From assembly GCA_963726365.1 (NCBI GenBank), contig CAVSCI010000005.1:1-64000 (forward strand): a DNA stretch of 64,000 bases, in the 5' to 3' direction. The notes under the pieces are model-generated. The model did no database searches, was not told where the DNA came from, and saw nothing but the letters and a program-made list of their open reading frames with translations. Source of the DNA: JAABQG01 sp963726365 (GTDB taxonomy: Bacteria; Pseudomonadota; Gammaproteobacteria; Burkholderiales; Burkholderiaceae_C). This document shows, one piece after another, positions 19,726-30,970 of this stretch (position 1 is the stretch's first letter; every line of letters begins with the position of its first letter). The position numbers and the translations under genes were made by a program.

Positions 19726-22700
19726 TTAAGAACGTTCGAGTTCAATGTCGATGCCCAGGGAACGGATTTCCTTGACCAGCACGTTGAACGATTCCGGCAT
19801 GCCGGCCTCAATGGAGTGTTCGCCCTTGACGATGCTCTCGTACACCTTGGTACGGCCCTGCACGTCATCGGACTTCACGGTCAGCATTTCCTGGAGAACA
19901 TAGGCCGCGCCGTAGGCCTCGAGTGCCCATACCTCCATCTCGCCAAAACGCTGTCCGCCGAATTGCGCCTTGCCGCCGAGCGGCTGCTGTGTCACCAGAC
20001 TGTAGGGGCCGGTCGAACGGGCATGCATCTTGTCGTCCACGAGGTGATGCAGCTTCAGGAAGTGCATGTAGCCGACGGTGGTGGGGCGCTCGAACGCGTC
20101 CCCGGTACGGCCATCAAACAAATGGGCCTGCGTGCGCGCGGCCGTGAGGCCCTTGCGCTTCACCACCTCATCGGGGTAGGCCAGCTTGAGCATGGCACGG
20201 ATCTCTTCTTCCGAAGCACCATCAAACACGGGCGTTGCAAACGGCACGCCGGTGGTCAGATTCCCCGCCATCTCGAGCATCTCTTCGTCGCTCAACTGGG
20301 CCAGTTCTTCCTTGCGTCCTGTGCCGTTGTAGAGCTCCTCCATGAATTTGCGCAACTCGGCGACCTTGGTCTCGGCCTGCAACATGTCTCCGATACGCTG
20401 GCCGATACCTTTGCCAGCCCAGCCCAGATGGACCTCCAGCACCTGCCCGACGTTCATCCGCGAAGGCACGCCCAGCGGGTTGAGAACGATGTCACACGGC
20501 GTGCCGTCGGCCATGTAAGGCATGTCTTCGACCGGAACGATCTTGGAAACCACTCCCTTGTTGCCGTGGCGTCCAGCCATCTTGTCGCCAGGCTGCAGGC
20601 GGCGCTTGACGGCCAGATACACCTTGACCATCTTCAGCACGCCGGAAGGCAGTTCGTCGCCTTGCGTCAGCTTCTTGCGTTTCTCTTCAAAAGCCAGATC
20701 AAAGCTATGACGGGTCTGCTCGAGCGAATTCTTGATGCTCTCGAGCTGGGATGCCACTTCGTCCTCGGCCGGCCGGATGTCGAACCAGTGGAACTTTTCG
20801 ACCGAAGCCAGGTAGGCCTTGTCGATCTTGGTGCCCTTGGCAAGTTTCTGCGGACCACCGTTGGCCACACGGCCATTGAGCAATTTCGCAATTCGGTCGA
20901 AAGCATCCGCTTCGACGATGCGCAACTGGTCATTCAGGTCCAGACGGAAGCGCTTGAGCTCATCGTCAATGATCTGCTGGGCGCGCTTGTCACGCTGGAT
21001 GCCTTCACGGGTGAAAACCTGCACATCGATCACGGTGCCCTGCGAGCCCTGGTCCACGCGCAGCGAGGTGTCCTTCACATCGGAGGCCTTCTCACCAAAG
21101 ATGGCACGCAAGAGCTTTTCTTCCGGTGTCAGCGTGGTCTCGCCTTTGGGCGTGACCTTGCCGACCAGCGTGTCTCCAGGCTGGACTTCGGCGCCAACGT
21201 AAATGATGCCGGACTCATCGAGCCGGTTCAGTTGCTGTTCGGAAAGGTTCGGAATATCGCGCGTGATTTCTTCCGCACCCAGTTTGGTGTCACGTGCCAT
21301 GACGACCAGTTCCTCGATATGGATCGAGGTGTACCGGTCCTCGGCAACGACACGTTCGGAAATCAGGATCGAGTCTTCGAAGTTGTAGCCGTTCCACGGC
21401 ATGAACGCGATCAGCATGTTCTGGCCAATGGCGATCTCGCCAAGGTCGGTCGATGCGCCGTCGGCGATCACGTCGCCCTTGGCCAGTTTGTCGCCTTTCT
21501 TCACGATCGGGCGTTGGTGGATGTTGGTGTTCTGGTTGGAGCGCTGGTACTTGATCAGGTTGTAGATGTCCACGCCAACTTCACCCGCCTGCGCTTCGTT
21601 GTCGTTCACGCGGATCACGATGCGGGTCGCATCCACGTAGTCGACCAGACCCCCGCGGGTTGCCGTCACCACGGTACCGGAGTCAACGGCCGCAACGCGC
21701 TCGATGCCGGTTCCGACCATCGGCTTTTCCGGGCGCAGCACGGGCACGGCCTGGCGCGACATGTTGGCGCCCATCAGTGCACGGTTGGCGTCGTCATGCT
21801 CAAGGAAAGGCACCAGCGACGCAGCCACGGAAACAATCTGGGCCGGCGACACGTCCATGTACTGGACACGCTCTGCACCAACCAGGATCGACTCCCCCTT
21901 CTCACGGGCAGACACCAGGTCCCCGGTCAGCCTGCCTTCCTTGTCCAGCGCCGCATTGGCCTGGGCAATGACATATTTGCCTTCTTCAATCGCCGACAGG
22001 TAATCGATCTGATGAGTTACCTTGCCTTCAGCCACACGCCGATACGGGGTTTCAATGAAGCCGTATTCATTCAGGCGCGCGTAGAGCGCCAGCGAGTTGA
22101 TCAGGCCGATGTTCGGGCCTTCTGGCGTCTCGATGGGGCAGACACGGCCGTAGTGCGTCACGTGAACGTCACGCACCTCAAAGCCGGCACGCTCCCGTGT
22201 CAGGCCGCCCGGGCCAAGGGCCGATACTCGGCGCTTGTGGGTGATCTCGGCCAGAGGGTTCGTCTGGTCCATGAACTGGGACAGTTGCGAAGCGCCGAAA
22301 AACTCCTTGAGGGCCGCGGAAATCGGCTTCGAGTTGATCAGGTCGTGGGGCATCAAGGGCTCCTGCTCGGCCTGACCCAGACGCTCTTTGACCGCCTTTT
22401 CAATGCGAGCGAGACCCGTGCGGTATTGGTTCTCGGCGAGTTCGCCGACACAGCGCACCCGGCGATTGCCAAGGTGATCGATGTCATCCACTTCGCCGCG
22501 TCCATTGCGCAGATCAACAAGGATCTTGACGACAGCCAGGATGTCCTCGTTGGTCAGAACCATGGGCCCGGTCGACTCCTCGCGGCCCATCTTGGCATTG
22601 AACTTCATTCGCCCGACACGTGACAGGTCGTAGGTGTCGGGGTTGTAGAACAGGCGCTGGAACAAAGCCTGCACCGCGTCTTCCGTTGGCGGCTCGCCGG

Positions 22701-23838
22701 GACGCATCATGCGGTAGATCGCCACGCGTGCAGCAAACTCGTCGACGGTTTCGTCAATGCGCAGGGTTTGCGACATGTAGGCGCCCTGATCGAGCTCGTT
22801 CGTGTAGATGCACTGAAGATCCTGCACGCCGGCGGAGCGCAACTTCTTGAGCAGCACCTCGGTCAGCTCATCGTTGGCCTTCGCGATGATCTCGCCGGTC
22901 TCGGCATCGACGATATTGCGCGCAACCACGCGACCGATCAGGAAATCTTCCGGTACGCTGATATGCGTCGTGGCAGACTGCTCGAGTTCACGAGTGTGAC
23001 GGACGGTGACGCGCTTGTCCTTGGCCACGACCACCTTGCCAGACTTGTCGGTAATGTCGAAACGTGCAACTTCACCGCGCAGACGCTCGGAGACGAACTC
23101 CATTTGCGCGCCGCTGTCCATGAGACGGAAGTTGTCGTTGACGAAGAAGTTGGCGAGTATCGATTCCGGATTCAGGCCAATCGCCTTCATCAAAATCGTC
23201 ACCGGCATTTTCCGGCGACGGTCAACCCGGAAATACAGAATGTCTTTCGGATCGAATTCAAAATCCAGCCATGATCCACGGTACGGAATGATGCGCGCCG
23301 AGAACAGCAACTTTCCTGAGCTGTGGGTCTTGCCTTTGTCGTGCTCGAAGAATACGCCCGGCGAACGGTGCAGTTGCGAGACGATTACACGCTCCGTGCC
23401 GTTGATGATGAAGGAGCCCTTCTCGGTCATGAGCGGCACTTCGCCCATGTAGACCTCTTGCTCCTTCACTTCCTTGACCACCTTGGACTGCGAAGTCGAA
23501 GATTCCCGGTCGTAGATGATCAGTTGCACCCGAGCACGCACGGCCGAACCGAACGTCAGGCCACGGGTCTGGCATTCGCGCACGTCAAATGCGGGTTTTG
23601 CCAGGTTGTATTCGACGAACTTCATCTCCACGAAACCGTTGTGGGAGACGATGGGGAAGGCAGCCTCGAAAGCGGCCTGCAGTCCGTCGTGTGTCCGCTT
23701 TTTGGGGCTTGAATCCGCCTGCAGGAACGCCGTGTAGGCGTCCTTCTGCATCTGGAGGAGGTAGGGTACCTCGAGCACGCTCTCGCGGCTGCCAAAACTC
23801 TTGCGAATGCGCTTGCGTTCAGTGTATGAATAGGCCAT
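19726..23838 (-). CDS. rpoB: DNA-directed RNA polymerase beta subunit
   Basis: 1370 residues, starting MAYSYTERKRIRKSFG as in other betaproteobacteria; a longer open frame to 24003 is not part of the protein. The rifampicin pocket has the sensitive-type residues (FGASQLSQFMDQTN, THKRRVSALGPGG). GRHGNKGVVSK near the active site and the C-terminal MLTVKSDDVQGRTK are present. It lies downstream of rplL across a 262-base gap containing a stable hairpin that may set the ratio of ribosomal protein to polymerase synthesis. Confidence 0.98.
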   Translation of the reverse strand: MAYSYTERKRIRKSFGSRESVLEVPYLLQMQKDAYTAFLQADSSPKKRTHDGLQAAFEAAFPIVSHNGFVEMKFVEYNLAKPAFDVRECQTRGLTFGSAVRARVQLIIYDRESSTSQSKVVKEVKEQEVYMGEVPLMTEKGSFIINGTERVIVSQLHRSPGVFFEHDKGKTHSSGKLLFSARIIPYRGSWLDFEFDPKDILYFRVDRRRKMPVTILMKAIGLNPESILANFFVNDNFRLMDSGAQMEFVSERLRGEVARFDITDKSGKVVVAKDKRVTVRHTRELEQSATTHISVPEDFLIGRVVARNIVDAETGEIIAKANDELTEVLLKKLRSAGVQDLQCIYTNELDQGAYMSQTLRIDETVDEFAARVAIYRMMRPGEPPTEDAVQALFQRLFYNPDTYDLSRVGRMKFNAKMGREESTGPMVLTNEDILAVVKILVDLRNGRGEVDDIDHLGNRRVRCVGELAENQYRTGLARIEKAVKERLGQAEQEPLMPHDLINSKPISAALKEFFGASQLSQFMDQTNPLAEITHKRRVSALGPGGLTRERAGFEVRDVHVTHYGRVCPIETPEGPNIGLINSLALYARLNEYGFIETPYRRVAEGKVTHQIDYLSAIEEGKYVIAQANAALDKEGRLTGDLVSAREKGESILVGAERVQYMDVSPAQIVSVAASLVPFLEHDDANRALMGANMSRQAVPVLRPEKPMVGTGIERVAAVDSGTVVTATRGGLVDYVDATRIVIRVNDNEAQAGEVGVDIYNLIKYQRSNQNTNIHQRPIVKKGDKLAKGDVIADGASTDLGEIAIGQNMLIAFMPWNGYNFEDSILISERVVAEDRYTSIHIEELVVMARDTKLGAEEITRDIPNLSEQQLNRLDESGIIYVGAEVQPGDTLVGKVTPKGETTLTPEEKLLRAIFGEKASDVKDTSLRVDQGSQGTVIDVQVFTREGIQRDKRAQQIIDDELKRFRLDLNDQLRIVEADAFDRIAKLLNGRVANGGPQKLAKGTKIDKAYLASVEKFHWFDIRPAEDEVASQLESIKNSLEQTRHSFDLAFEEKRKKLTQGDELPSGVLKMVKVYLAVKRRLQPGDKMAGRHGNKGVVSKIVPVEDMPYMADGTPCDIVLNPLGVPSRMNVGQVLEVHLGWAGKGIGQRIGDMLQAETKVAELRKFMEELYNGTGRKEELAQLSDEEMLEMAGNLTTGVPFATPVFDGASEEEIRAMLKLAYPDEVVKRKGLTAARTQAHLFDGRTGDAFERPTTVGYMHFLKLHHLVDDKMHARSTGPYSLVTQQPLGGKAQFGGQRFGEMEVWALEAYGAAYVLQEMLTVKSDDVQGRTKVYESIVKGEHSIEAGMPESFNVLVKEIRSLGIDIELERS

Positions 23839-24053
23839 GGGATCTCCGGTCAAAGACATACGTCCTGGGTCTTTGGCGACTAAAACGTCGAGCAATACGT
23901 CTCGACCTGCTTGGTGGCTGGCCTCTACCAACCTTTGGCGGACGGTTGCGCATTGCACGCAACCCGAACCAAGTCGTCTTCTGCAGTCGGGGTCAGAAAA
24001 CACTCAAAAACAACGCCAGCGGCGCTGCTTTCGGGTGCACTCTGCAAGCACCA

Positions 24054-24086
24054 AAGGCTGGAGGCCCCTGAGGGCACTCCAGCCTT
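24054..24086 (-). promoter_or_regulatory. rplL-rpoB intergenic hairpin
   Basis: AAGGCTGGAG and CTCCAGCCTT form a perfect ten-base-pair stem with a 13-base loop, 15 bases after the rplL stop. It is not followed by a T-run, so it is more likely an attenuator or RNA-processing site than a full terminator, as in the corresponding gap of Escherichia coli. Confidence 0.6.
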
Positions 24087-24100
24087 GCGGACAAACCCAA

Positions 24101-24475
24101 TTACTTGAGTTCGACTTTCGCGCCAGCTTCTTCCAGCTTCTTCTTGGCCGCCTCGGCGTCAGCCTTGGCAAGACCTTCCTTGACAGCCTTCGGTGCACCA
24201 TCCACCACGTCTTTGGCTTCCTTGAGGCCCAGACCAGTGATTTCGCGCACGGCCTTGATGACCGACACCTTGTTGGCGCCTGCTTCAAGCAGCACCACGT
24301 TGAATTCGGTTTTCTCCTCAACCACGGCAGCGGCGGCGCCACCACCAGCGGCCGGGGCCGACATGGCTGCAGCGCTCACGCCGAATTTCTCTTCGATGGC
24401 TTTCACCAGGTCGTTGAGTTCCAGGACCGTCATGCTGTCGAGCGCGGTCAAAAATGCGTCTTTATCGAATGCCAT
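24101..24475 (-). CDS. rplL: 50S ribosomal protein L7/L12
   Basis: 124 residues starting MAFDKDAFLTALD. It has an N-terminal dimerisation helix pair, an alanine-rich hinge (APAAGGGAAAAV) and the C-terminal factor-binding domain with KVSVIKAVREITGLGLKEAK. Dimers bind L10 to make the ribosomal stalk that recruits elongation factors. It follows rplJ by about 43 bases, as in other bacteria. Confidence 0.98.
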   Translation of the reverse strand: MAFDKDAFLTALDSMTVLELNDLVKAIEEKFGVSAAAMSAPAAGGGAAAAVVEEKTEFNVVLLEAGANKVSVIKAVREITGLGLKEAKDVVDGAPKAVKEGLAKADAEAAKKKLEEAGAKVELK

Positions 24476-24518
24476 TTTCAATTCCTAACAATATTGGTTA
24501 CAAGGTTGCAGACGCCAA

Positions 24519-25019
24519 TCAGGCGGCCTGCACTTCGCCTTTTTTCTCCGCCAAAGCCGCCAGCACACGGGCCGTACGGGAAATGGGGGATTGCATCAAG
24601 CCCAGCAACTGGGCCAACAGAACTTCCTTGGGAGGAATGTTGGCCAACTGCTTCACGCCGTTCACATCCAGGGCTTTGCCACCAAAGGCGCCACCGCGAA
24701 TCACCAGCTTGTCGTTGGTTTTCGCGAAATCGGCCACTACTTTCGCAGCGGCCACGGCGTCTTCGGAGAAGCCATAGATCAGCGGACCGGTCATCTGGTC
24801 GGCGACCACTTCAAACGCACTTCCAGCAACAGCACGGCGGGCCAGGGTGTTTTTCAACACACTCAGACTCACACCCTTGCTGCGTGCATCGGAGCGCAGT
24901 TTGGTCATGGCAGCAACCGTGATGCCGCGGTATTCCGCGATCACGAGCGTTTGAGCTTTTGCGGCGAGGCCGGTCACTTCTTCAATGACGGCTTGTTTCT
25001 CACTGCGATTCAGACTCAA
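24519..25019 (-). CDS. rplJ: 50S ribosomal protein L10
   Basis: 166 residues, normal length, with the N-terminal rRNA-binding domain (VIAEYRGITVAAMTKLR; SVLKNTLARRAV) and the C-terminal helix that binds L7/L12 dimers. The L10-L7/L12 complex represses its own mRNA by binding a leader, and such a leader is visible upstream at 25122-25209. Confidence 0.98.
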   Translation of the reverse strand: MSLNRSEKQAVIEEVTGLAAKAQTLVIAEYRGITVAAMTKLRSDARSKGVSLSVLKNTLARRAVAGSAFEVVADQMTGPLIYGFSEDAVAAAKVVADFAKTNDKLVIRGGAFGGKALDVNGVKQLANIPPKEVLLAQLLGLMQSPISRTARVLAALAEKKGEVQAA

Positions 25020-25121
25020 GGTCTACTCCTTCACAAAATGTGCTGTTTGGCAAAAGGCCTCCCAGCACGCCACATTGCAGCGACCAACTGTTCTGGAACG
25101 GATTCCGTCTGCAGCGGGATC

Positions 25122-25209
25122 GCCATCTGCGTTGGCCCTGAGCCGTCAGGCGAACCATCGAGCTCTGCGATTAAGCACGGTTACCCGTGCGCCAACGGTC
25201 TTGGATGGC
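25122..25209 (-). promoter_or_regulatory. Ribosomal protein L10 mRNA leader
   Basis: The transcript reads GGCCATCCAAGACCGTTGG, then about 45 bases, then CCAACGCAGATGGC. CGTTGG pairs with CCAACG and GCCATC with GATGGC, separated by a CAAGA/GCA internal loop of the kink-turn type, exactly the L10-binding leader layout. It lies in the 262-base gap between rplA and rplJ and should mediate autoregulation by the L10-L7/L12 complex. Confidence 0.8.
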
Positions 25210-25281
25210 CTGCACCGGTTTTAACGCCGCTGCAGCCCACCACATCAGGCGGCGCTTTCACGCCTCCTGAAATTTCCACGA

Positions 25282-25977
<696 letters not shown>

Positions 25978-26409
25978 TTATACGCCCTCCACATTCACAC
26001 CCATGGAACGGGCGGAACCAGCAATCGTGCGAACCGCGGCATCCAGATCGGCTGCCGTCATGTCCTTCATCTTGGTCTTGGCGATTTCCTCAAGCTGGGC
26101 GCGTGTAATCACGCCAACCTTGTCGGTATGCGGCTTGGCAGAACCCTTGACGAGCTTGATGGCCTTCTTGATCATGGCCGTCGCCGGAGGCGTCTTGATG
26201 ATGAAGGTAAAGCTCTTGTCCGCAAACGCCGTGATCACGACGGGCAGGGGCGTGCCGGGCTCGATGCTCTGGGTCTGCGCGTTGAACGCCTTGCAGAACT
26301 CCATGATGTTCAAGCCACGCTGACCCAGTGCCGGGCCAATCGGGGGGGACGGGTTGGCCTTGCCAGCTGGGACTTGCAGCTTGACGAAGCCGACGATTTT
26401 TTTCGCCAT
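25978..26409 (-). CDS. rplK: 50S ribosomal protein L11
   Basis: 143 residues with the N-terminal proline pair region (KLQVPAGKANPSPPIGPALG) and the C-terminal rRNA-binding domain ending in RSMGVNVEGV. It is part of the GTPase-associated centre and needed for RelA activation. It lies 108 bases downstream of nusG. Confidence 0.98.
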   Translation of the reverse strand: MAKKIVGFVKLQVPAGKANPSPPIGPALGQRGLNIMEFCKAFNAQTQSIEPGTPLPVVITAFADKSFTFIIKTPPATAMIKKAIKLVKGSAKPHTDKVGVITRAQLEEIAKTKMKDMTAADLDAAVRTIAGSARSMGVNVEGV

Positions 26410-26517
26410 ACTTTTCTCCTTTCGGGTGCAAACGCCTCAGACTTGACAGAGGCTCCCCGACGTTAACGACTCACAAACTTCCATCCGCACCGAGTCGCAA
26501 GGCGCGAAATACGCTCT

Positions 26518-27096
26518 TCAGGTCTTTTCAACCTGACCAAATTCCAGCTCAACCGGCGTGGCGCGACCAAAAATCGTCACGGACACGCGAACCTTGTTCT
26601 TTTCGTAGTTGACCTCTTCCACCGTCCCGTTGAAATCGGTGAAAGGACCCTCCCTGACGCGGACATATTCGCCCACTTCAAACTCAACCTTGTGGCGCGG
26701 CTTGTCCGTGCCCTCCTGCATCTGGCTCACGATCTTTTGCACATCCTCCTCGGAGATCGGAGCGGGCCGGTTCTTCGCGCCGCCGACAAAACCGGTCACC
26801 TTGTTGGTGTGCTTTACCAGGTGCCATGTCTCGTCGTCCATGACCATTTCGACCAGCACATATCCGGGGAAAAACTTGCGCTCTGTCGTCTTCTTCTGCC
26901 CATTCTTGATCTCGACGACCTCCTCGGTCGGCACCAGAATGCGCCCGAATTTGCCCTGCATGCCGGCGCGGTTGATTCGCTCCAGAATGTTTCGCTCAAC
27001 CGCTTTTTCCATGCCCGAGTAGGCATGAACCACATACCACTTCAAATCGGGGTTGGCCGACGGGCTGGATGGGAGGCTCTCGACAATTTCAGTCAT
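26518..27096 (-). CDS. nusG: Transcription antitermination factor NusG
   Basis: 192 residues, with an N-terminal NGN domain (LKWYVVHAYSGMEKAVERN, GYVLVEMVMDD) and a C-terminal KOW motif (VREGPFTDFNGTVEEV). It binds RNA polymerase and couples it to ribosomes or Rho. The ATG at 27096 shares one base with the secE stop (TAATG), so it is chosen over a start four codons upstream. The pair is translationally coupled. Confidence 0.97.
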   Translation of the reverse strand: MTEIVESLPSSPSANPDLKWYVVHAYSGMEKAVERNILERINRAGMQGKFGRILVPTEEVVEIKNGQKKTTERKFFPGYVLVEMVMDDETWHLVKHTNKVTGFVGGAKNRPAPISEEDVQKIVSQMQEGTDKPRHKVEFEVGEYVRVREGPFTDFNGTVEEVNYEKNKVRVSVTIFGRATPVELEFGQVEKT

Positions 27097-27482
27097 TATT
27101 TTTTCCACCCCAGAATCAGGTCATAGAACACCCACTCAAGCGTCTTGTCAGTCAGCCAGAGGAACAGCGCCATGATCACGACAAAGCCGAAAACATACAG
27201 AGTCATCTGAGTCGCCTCCTTGCGGGACGGCCAGACCACCTTCTTGACTTCACGCCAGGCATCCCTGCCAAAAGCCACCAGCTGCTTGCCGGGCTCCGAA
27301 GCAAAAAACACGACGACCGCAGCGCCCAGACCCGCAAGCAGACCACCCCACTGCGCAATTGCGCCCTGTTTGCCAAGCAGGTAATAGGCCACCAGAGCCG
27401 CAATCACCAGCACTACTGATGCGGCGAGCTTGGCCTTGTCGGCCGTGGTATTCACGGTATCCACTTGTTGCGATGAAGCCAT
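27096..27482 (-). CDS. secE: Preprotein translocase subunit SecE
   Basis: 128 residues with three predicted membrane helices (ASVVLVIAALVAYYLL, GGLLAGLGAAVVVFFA, and the conserved C-terminal helix after EVKKVVWPSRKEATQ). The WPSRKE segment is the amphipathic hinge that contacts SecY. Like gammaproteobacterial SecE it has three helices, not one. Start at 27482 follows two codons of a slightly longer frame. Co-transcribed with nusG. Confidence 0.95.
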   Translation of the reverse strand: MASSQQVDTVNTTADKAKLAASVVLVIAALVAYYLLGKQGAIAQWGGLLAGLGAAVVVFFASEPGKQLVAFGRDAWREVKKVVWPSRKEATQMTLYVFGFVVIMALFLWLTDKTLEWVFYDLILGWKK

Positions 27483-27538
27483 TTTCGGCAAATCCTGCGC
27501 TTTTCAGCTTTAAATCAAGGCGCCCATTTAGACGCTGA

Positions 27539-27563
27539 AGCCCGCCAGGACTCTGGCGGGCTT
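27539..27563. terminator. Hairpin between tRNA-Trp and secE
   Basis: AAGCCCGCCAG and CTGGCGGGCTT form an eleven-base-pair stem with a three-base loop. No T-run follows on the minus strand, so it probably acts in processing of the tuf-tRNA-Trp transcript or as a partial terminator. Confidence 0.55.
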
Positions 27564-27581
27564 TGAGGGCCACGAATCAGG

Positions 27582-27657
27582 TGGCAGGGGCAGTAGGAAT
27601 CGAACCTACAACCTTCGGTTTTGGAGACCGACGCTCTGCCAATTGAGCTATACCCCT
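27582..27657 (-). tRNA. tRNA-Trp (CCA)
   Basis: 76 bases with anticodon loop TCTCCAAAA, giving CCA. The acceptor stem AGGGGTA/TGCCCCT pairs with one G-U, discriminator G, CCA encoded. It lies between tuf and secE, its usual place. Confidence 0.96.
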
Positions 27658-27665
27658 AGAACAAA

Positions 27666-28856
<1,191 letters not shown>

Positions 28857-28918
28857 TTTTTCGACTCCGAAAAAAACCAACAAACATCAGGCATGCGATC
28901 CGGTCGCACACCCAAAAC

Positions 28919-28993
28919 TGGTGCCCTTGGCGGGAATCGGACCCGCGACCTCTCCCTTACCAAGGGAGTGCTCTGCCACTGAGCCACAAGGGC
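28919..28993 (-). tRNA. tRNA-Thr (GGT)
   Basis: 75 bases, anticodon loop TTGGTAA, anticodon GGT. Acceptor stem GCCCTTG/CAAGGGC, CCA encoded. It lies 63 bases upstream of tuf. Confidence 0.96.
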
Positions 28994-29034
28994 AAAATAC
29001 GCCAACCATTCTTCGCAGACCGACGAGCCAGAGC

Positions 29035-29108
29035 TGGAGCGGGAGACGGGAATCGAACCCGCGTCATTAGCTTGGAAGGCTAGGGTTCTACCATTGAACT
29101 ACTCCCGC
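29035..29108 (-). tRNA. tRNA-Gly (TCC)
   Basis: 74 bases, anticodon loop CTTCCAA, anticodon TCC. Acceptor stem GCGGGAG/CTCCCGC, CCA encoded. Part of the tRNA-Tyr, -Gly, -Thr, tuf cluster. Confidence 0.96.
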
Positions 29109-29206
29109 GTCGATCACAAGGCAGCGCCTGAACGCATATGCCCCAAACCACGCACGGAAACCATTTTCCCAAACACTCTTGCTCGTCTGCGCTGCCAAAA
29201 CACTGC

Positions 29207-29292
29207 TGGTGGAGGAGGCTGGATTCGAACCAGCGTAGGCGTAAGCCAACAGATTTACAGTCTGCCCCCTTTAGCCACTCGGGCACCCCTCC
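29207..29292 (-). tRNA. tRNA-Tyr (GTA)
   Basis: 86 bases with a long variable arm and anticodon GTA in the loop CTGTAAA. Acceptor stem GGAGGGG is paired by CCTCCTCC with a mismatch. CCA encoded. It is the first gene of the tRNA-tuf transcript. Confidence 0.95.
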
Positions 29293-29306
29293 TCAGCGAA
29301 CCGTCG

Positions 29307-29336
29307 ATTATGCCAGCATTTTCCTGATTTTTGCAA
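29307..29336 (-). promoter_or_regulatory. Promoter of the tRNA-Tyr/Gly/Thr-tuf transcript
   Basis: Minus-strand TTGCAA (29331-29336), an 18-base spacer and CATAAT (29307-29312), ending 14 bases before the tRNA-Tyr gene. No gene lies between it and the convergent end of ung. Confidence 0.65.
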
Positions 29337-29352
29337 CACTGCGCCCAAACTG

Positions 29353-30114
29353 TTACCAACGCAGAGGCGCCAGGCCCTGCTCGGTCAGAAACATATTGGC
29401 CTCGTGGAAATGACCGCAGCCCAGGAATGGCACGGGCAGGCGCGAGGCGGAGAGCGGCGAGGGATGATTGGCCACCAGAACGCGGTGCTGTTGCCGTTGG
29501 GGCGAGGCGTCAATCAGGGCAGTCTTTCGCTGTGCGTGAGCGCCCCACAGCATGAAGACCACCGGGCGCTCCAGCCGGGAAACGGCGTCGATGATGGCAT
29601 TGGTCAGCCCTTCCCAACCCTTTTCGGCGTGGCTGCCCGGGTGACCATCTTCCACCGTCAAGCTGGTGTTCAGCAGCAGGACGCCCTGTTGCGCCCAGCG
29701 CACCAGTGAACCATTGCCCGCGACGGGCACGGCCGGATCGCGCCGCAGCTCTTTGAAGATGTTGCGCAGGCTCGGCGGAATCTTTTGCCCGTCGGCCACC
29801 GAAAAGGCCAGCCCCTCGGCCTGGCCGGGTCCATGATAGGGATCCTGACCCACGATCACCACCCGCACGTCGGCCAGGGCTGTGAGCTCCAGGGCCCGCA
29901 AGGGTTGCGACGGATAGACCACGGCACCCGCGTCCAGGCGCGCCTGGACGAACGTACCCAGACGTCGCCCGGCGTCACTGTTGAAAAAATCAGTGGTCAG
30001 CGCCCGCCAGTCGCCGGCGACCGGCCAGGCCGTAGGACTCCACGCCGTCAGCCGGGGCGTGGCAACAGGCGCCGACACGACAGGATCCGGCCACAACGCC
30101 ACTTGGTCCATCAT
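29353..30114 (-). CDS. ung: Uracil-DNA glycosylase, family 1
   Basis: 253 residues with the water-activating motif GQDPYHGPGQ, the uracil-pocket asparagine in LLLNTSLTV, and the DNA-intercalation loop HPSPLSASR. It removes uracil from DNA in base-excision repair. It has a slightly long N-terminus without known motif. It is the last gene of the minus-strand group containing the trp genes. Confidence 0.96.
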   Translation of the reverse strand: MMDQVALWPDPVVSAPVATPRLTAWSPTAWPVAGDWRALTTDFFNSDAGRRLGTFVQARLDAGAVVYPSQPLRALELTALADVRVVIVGQDPYHGPGQAEGLAFSVADGQKIPPSLRNIFKELRRDPAVPVAGNGSLVRWAQQGVLLLNTSLTVEDGHPGSHAEKGWEGLTNAIIDAVSRLERPVVFMLWGAHAQRKTALIDASPQRQQHRVLVANHPSPLSASRLPVPFLGCGHFHEANMFLTEQGLAPLRW

Positions 30115-30169
30115 TCAGGAGCTGTCCCAGCTTAAAGAAGTCGAACCACGCTGCAAGTCTGGCAGTGGC

Positions 30170-30970
30170 TCAGCCAAACAGCTCAGCCAGGGCCAGGCCG
30201 GGGTCGGGCGCGCGCATGAAGGCCTCGCCGACCAGGAAGGCATTGACCTGGGCGTCACGCAGCACCTGCACGTCCGCCCGGCTCAGAATGCCGCTCTCGG
30301 TGACCAGCAGTCGGTCCGGCGGCACATCGGCCCGCATGGAAAGGGTGGTTTCCAGCGACACCTCGAAGGTGCGCAAGTTTCGGTTGTTGACCCCGATCAG
30401 CGGCGTTCTGAGCCGCAAAGCGCGTTCCAGTTCGGCCCGGTCGTGCACTTCGACCAGCACCGCCATGTCCAGACCGAGCGCAATCGCCTCCAGATCGGCC
30501 ATCTGCGCGTCATCCAGGCAGGCCGCGATCAGCAGGATGGCGTCGGCCCCCATGGCGCGCGACTCATAGATCTGCCAGGCGTCGATCATGAAGTCCTTGC
30601 GCAGCACCGGCAAGGGGCAGGAAGCCCGCGCCTGCTTGAGGTAGTCCACGTTGCCCTGAAAGAACTGCTGATCGGTCAACACCGACAGACAAGCTGCGCT
30701 GGTCACCCCATCCCCGTCGGCATAGCTCTGCGCGATGTCGGCCGGAATGAAGTCAGCGCGCAGCACGCCCTTGGACGGACTGGCCTTCTTGATCTCGGCG
30801 ATCACCGCCGCCTGGCCAGCCGCGATCTTCGCGCGAAGGGCGCCCACGAAGTCCCGCGTCAGCACGCGGCTCTCGGCGTCGGCTCGCACCATGGCCAGCG
30901 ACTTCTTCTTCAGGCCGGCGGCAATTTCTTCGCGCTTGACGGCCACTATTCTGTTCAGGATGTCACTCAT
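30170..30970 (-). CDS. trpC: Indole-3-glycerol phosphate synthase
   Basis: 266 residues forming a single TIM barrel with the catalytic lysine in AEIKKASPSKG, CLSVLTDQQFF, LRKDFMIDAWQ, the phosphate site in VNNRNLRTFEV and the SGI motif near the C-terminus. It closes the indole ring in tryptophan synthesis. It is not fused to TrpF. Its ATG overlaps the stop of a 41-codon membrane ORF (ATGA). Confidence 0.97.
   Translation of the reverse strand: MSDILNRIVAVKREEIAAGLKKKSLAMVRADAESRVLTRDFVGALRAKIAAGQAAVIAEIKKASPSKGVLRADFIPADIAQSYADGDGVTSAACLSVLTDQQFFQGNVDYLKQARASCPLPVLRKDFMIDAWQIYESRAMGADAILLIAACLDDAQMADLEAIALGLDMAVLVEVHDRAELERALRLRTPLIGVNNRNLRTFEVSLETTLSMRADVPPDRLLVTESGILSRADVQVLRDAQVNAFLVGEAFMRAPDPGLALAELFG

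Noticed and set aside
23839..24003. N-terminal extension of RpoB suggested by the open frame
   Set aside because: The conserved protein starts at MAYSYTERKRIRK; the upstream codons are the rplL-rpoB spacer.
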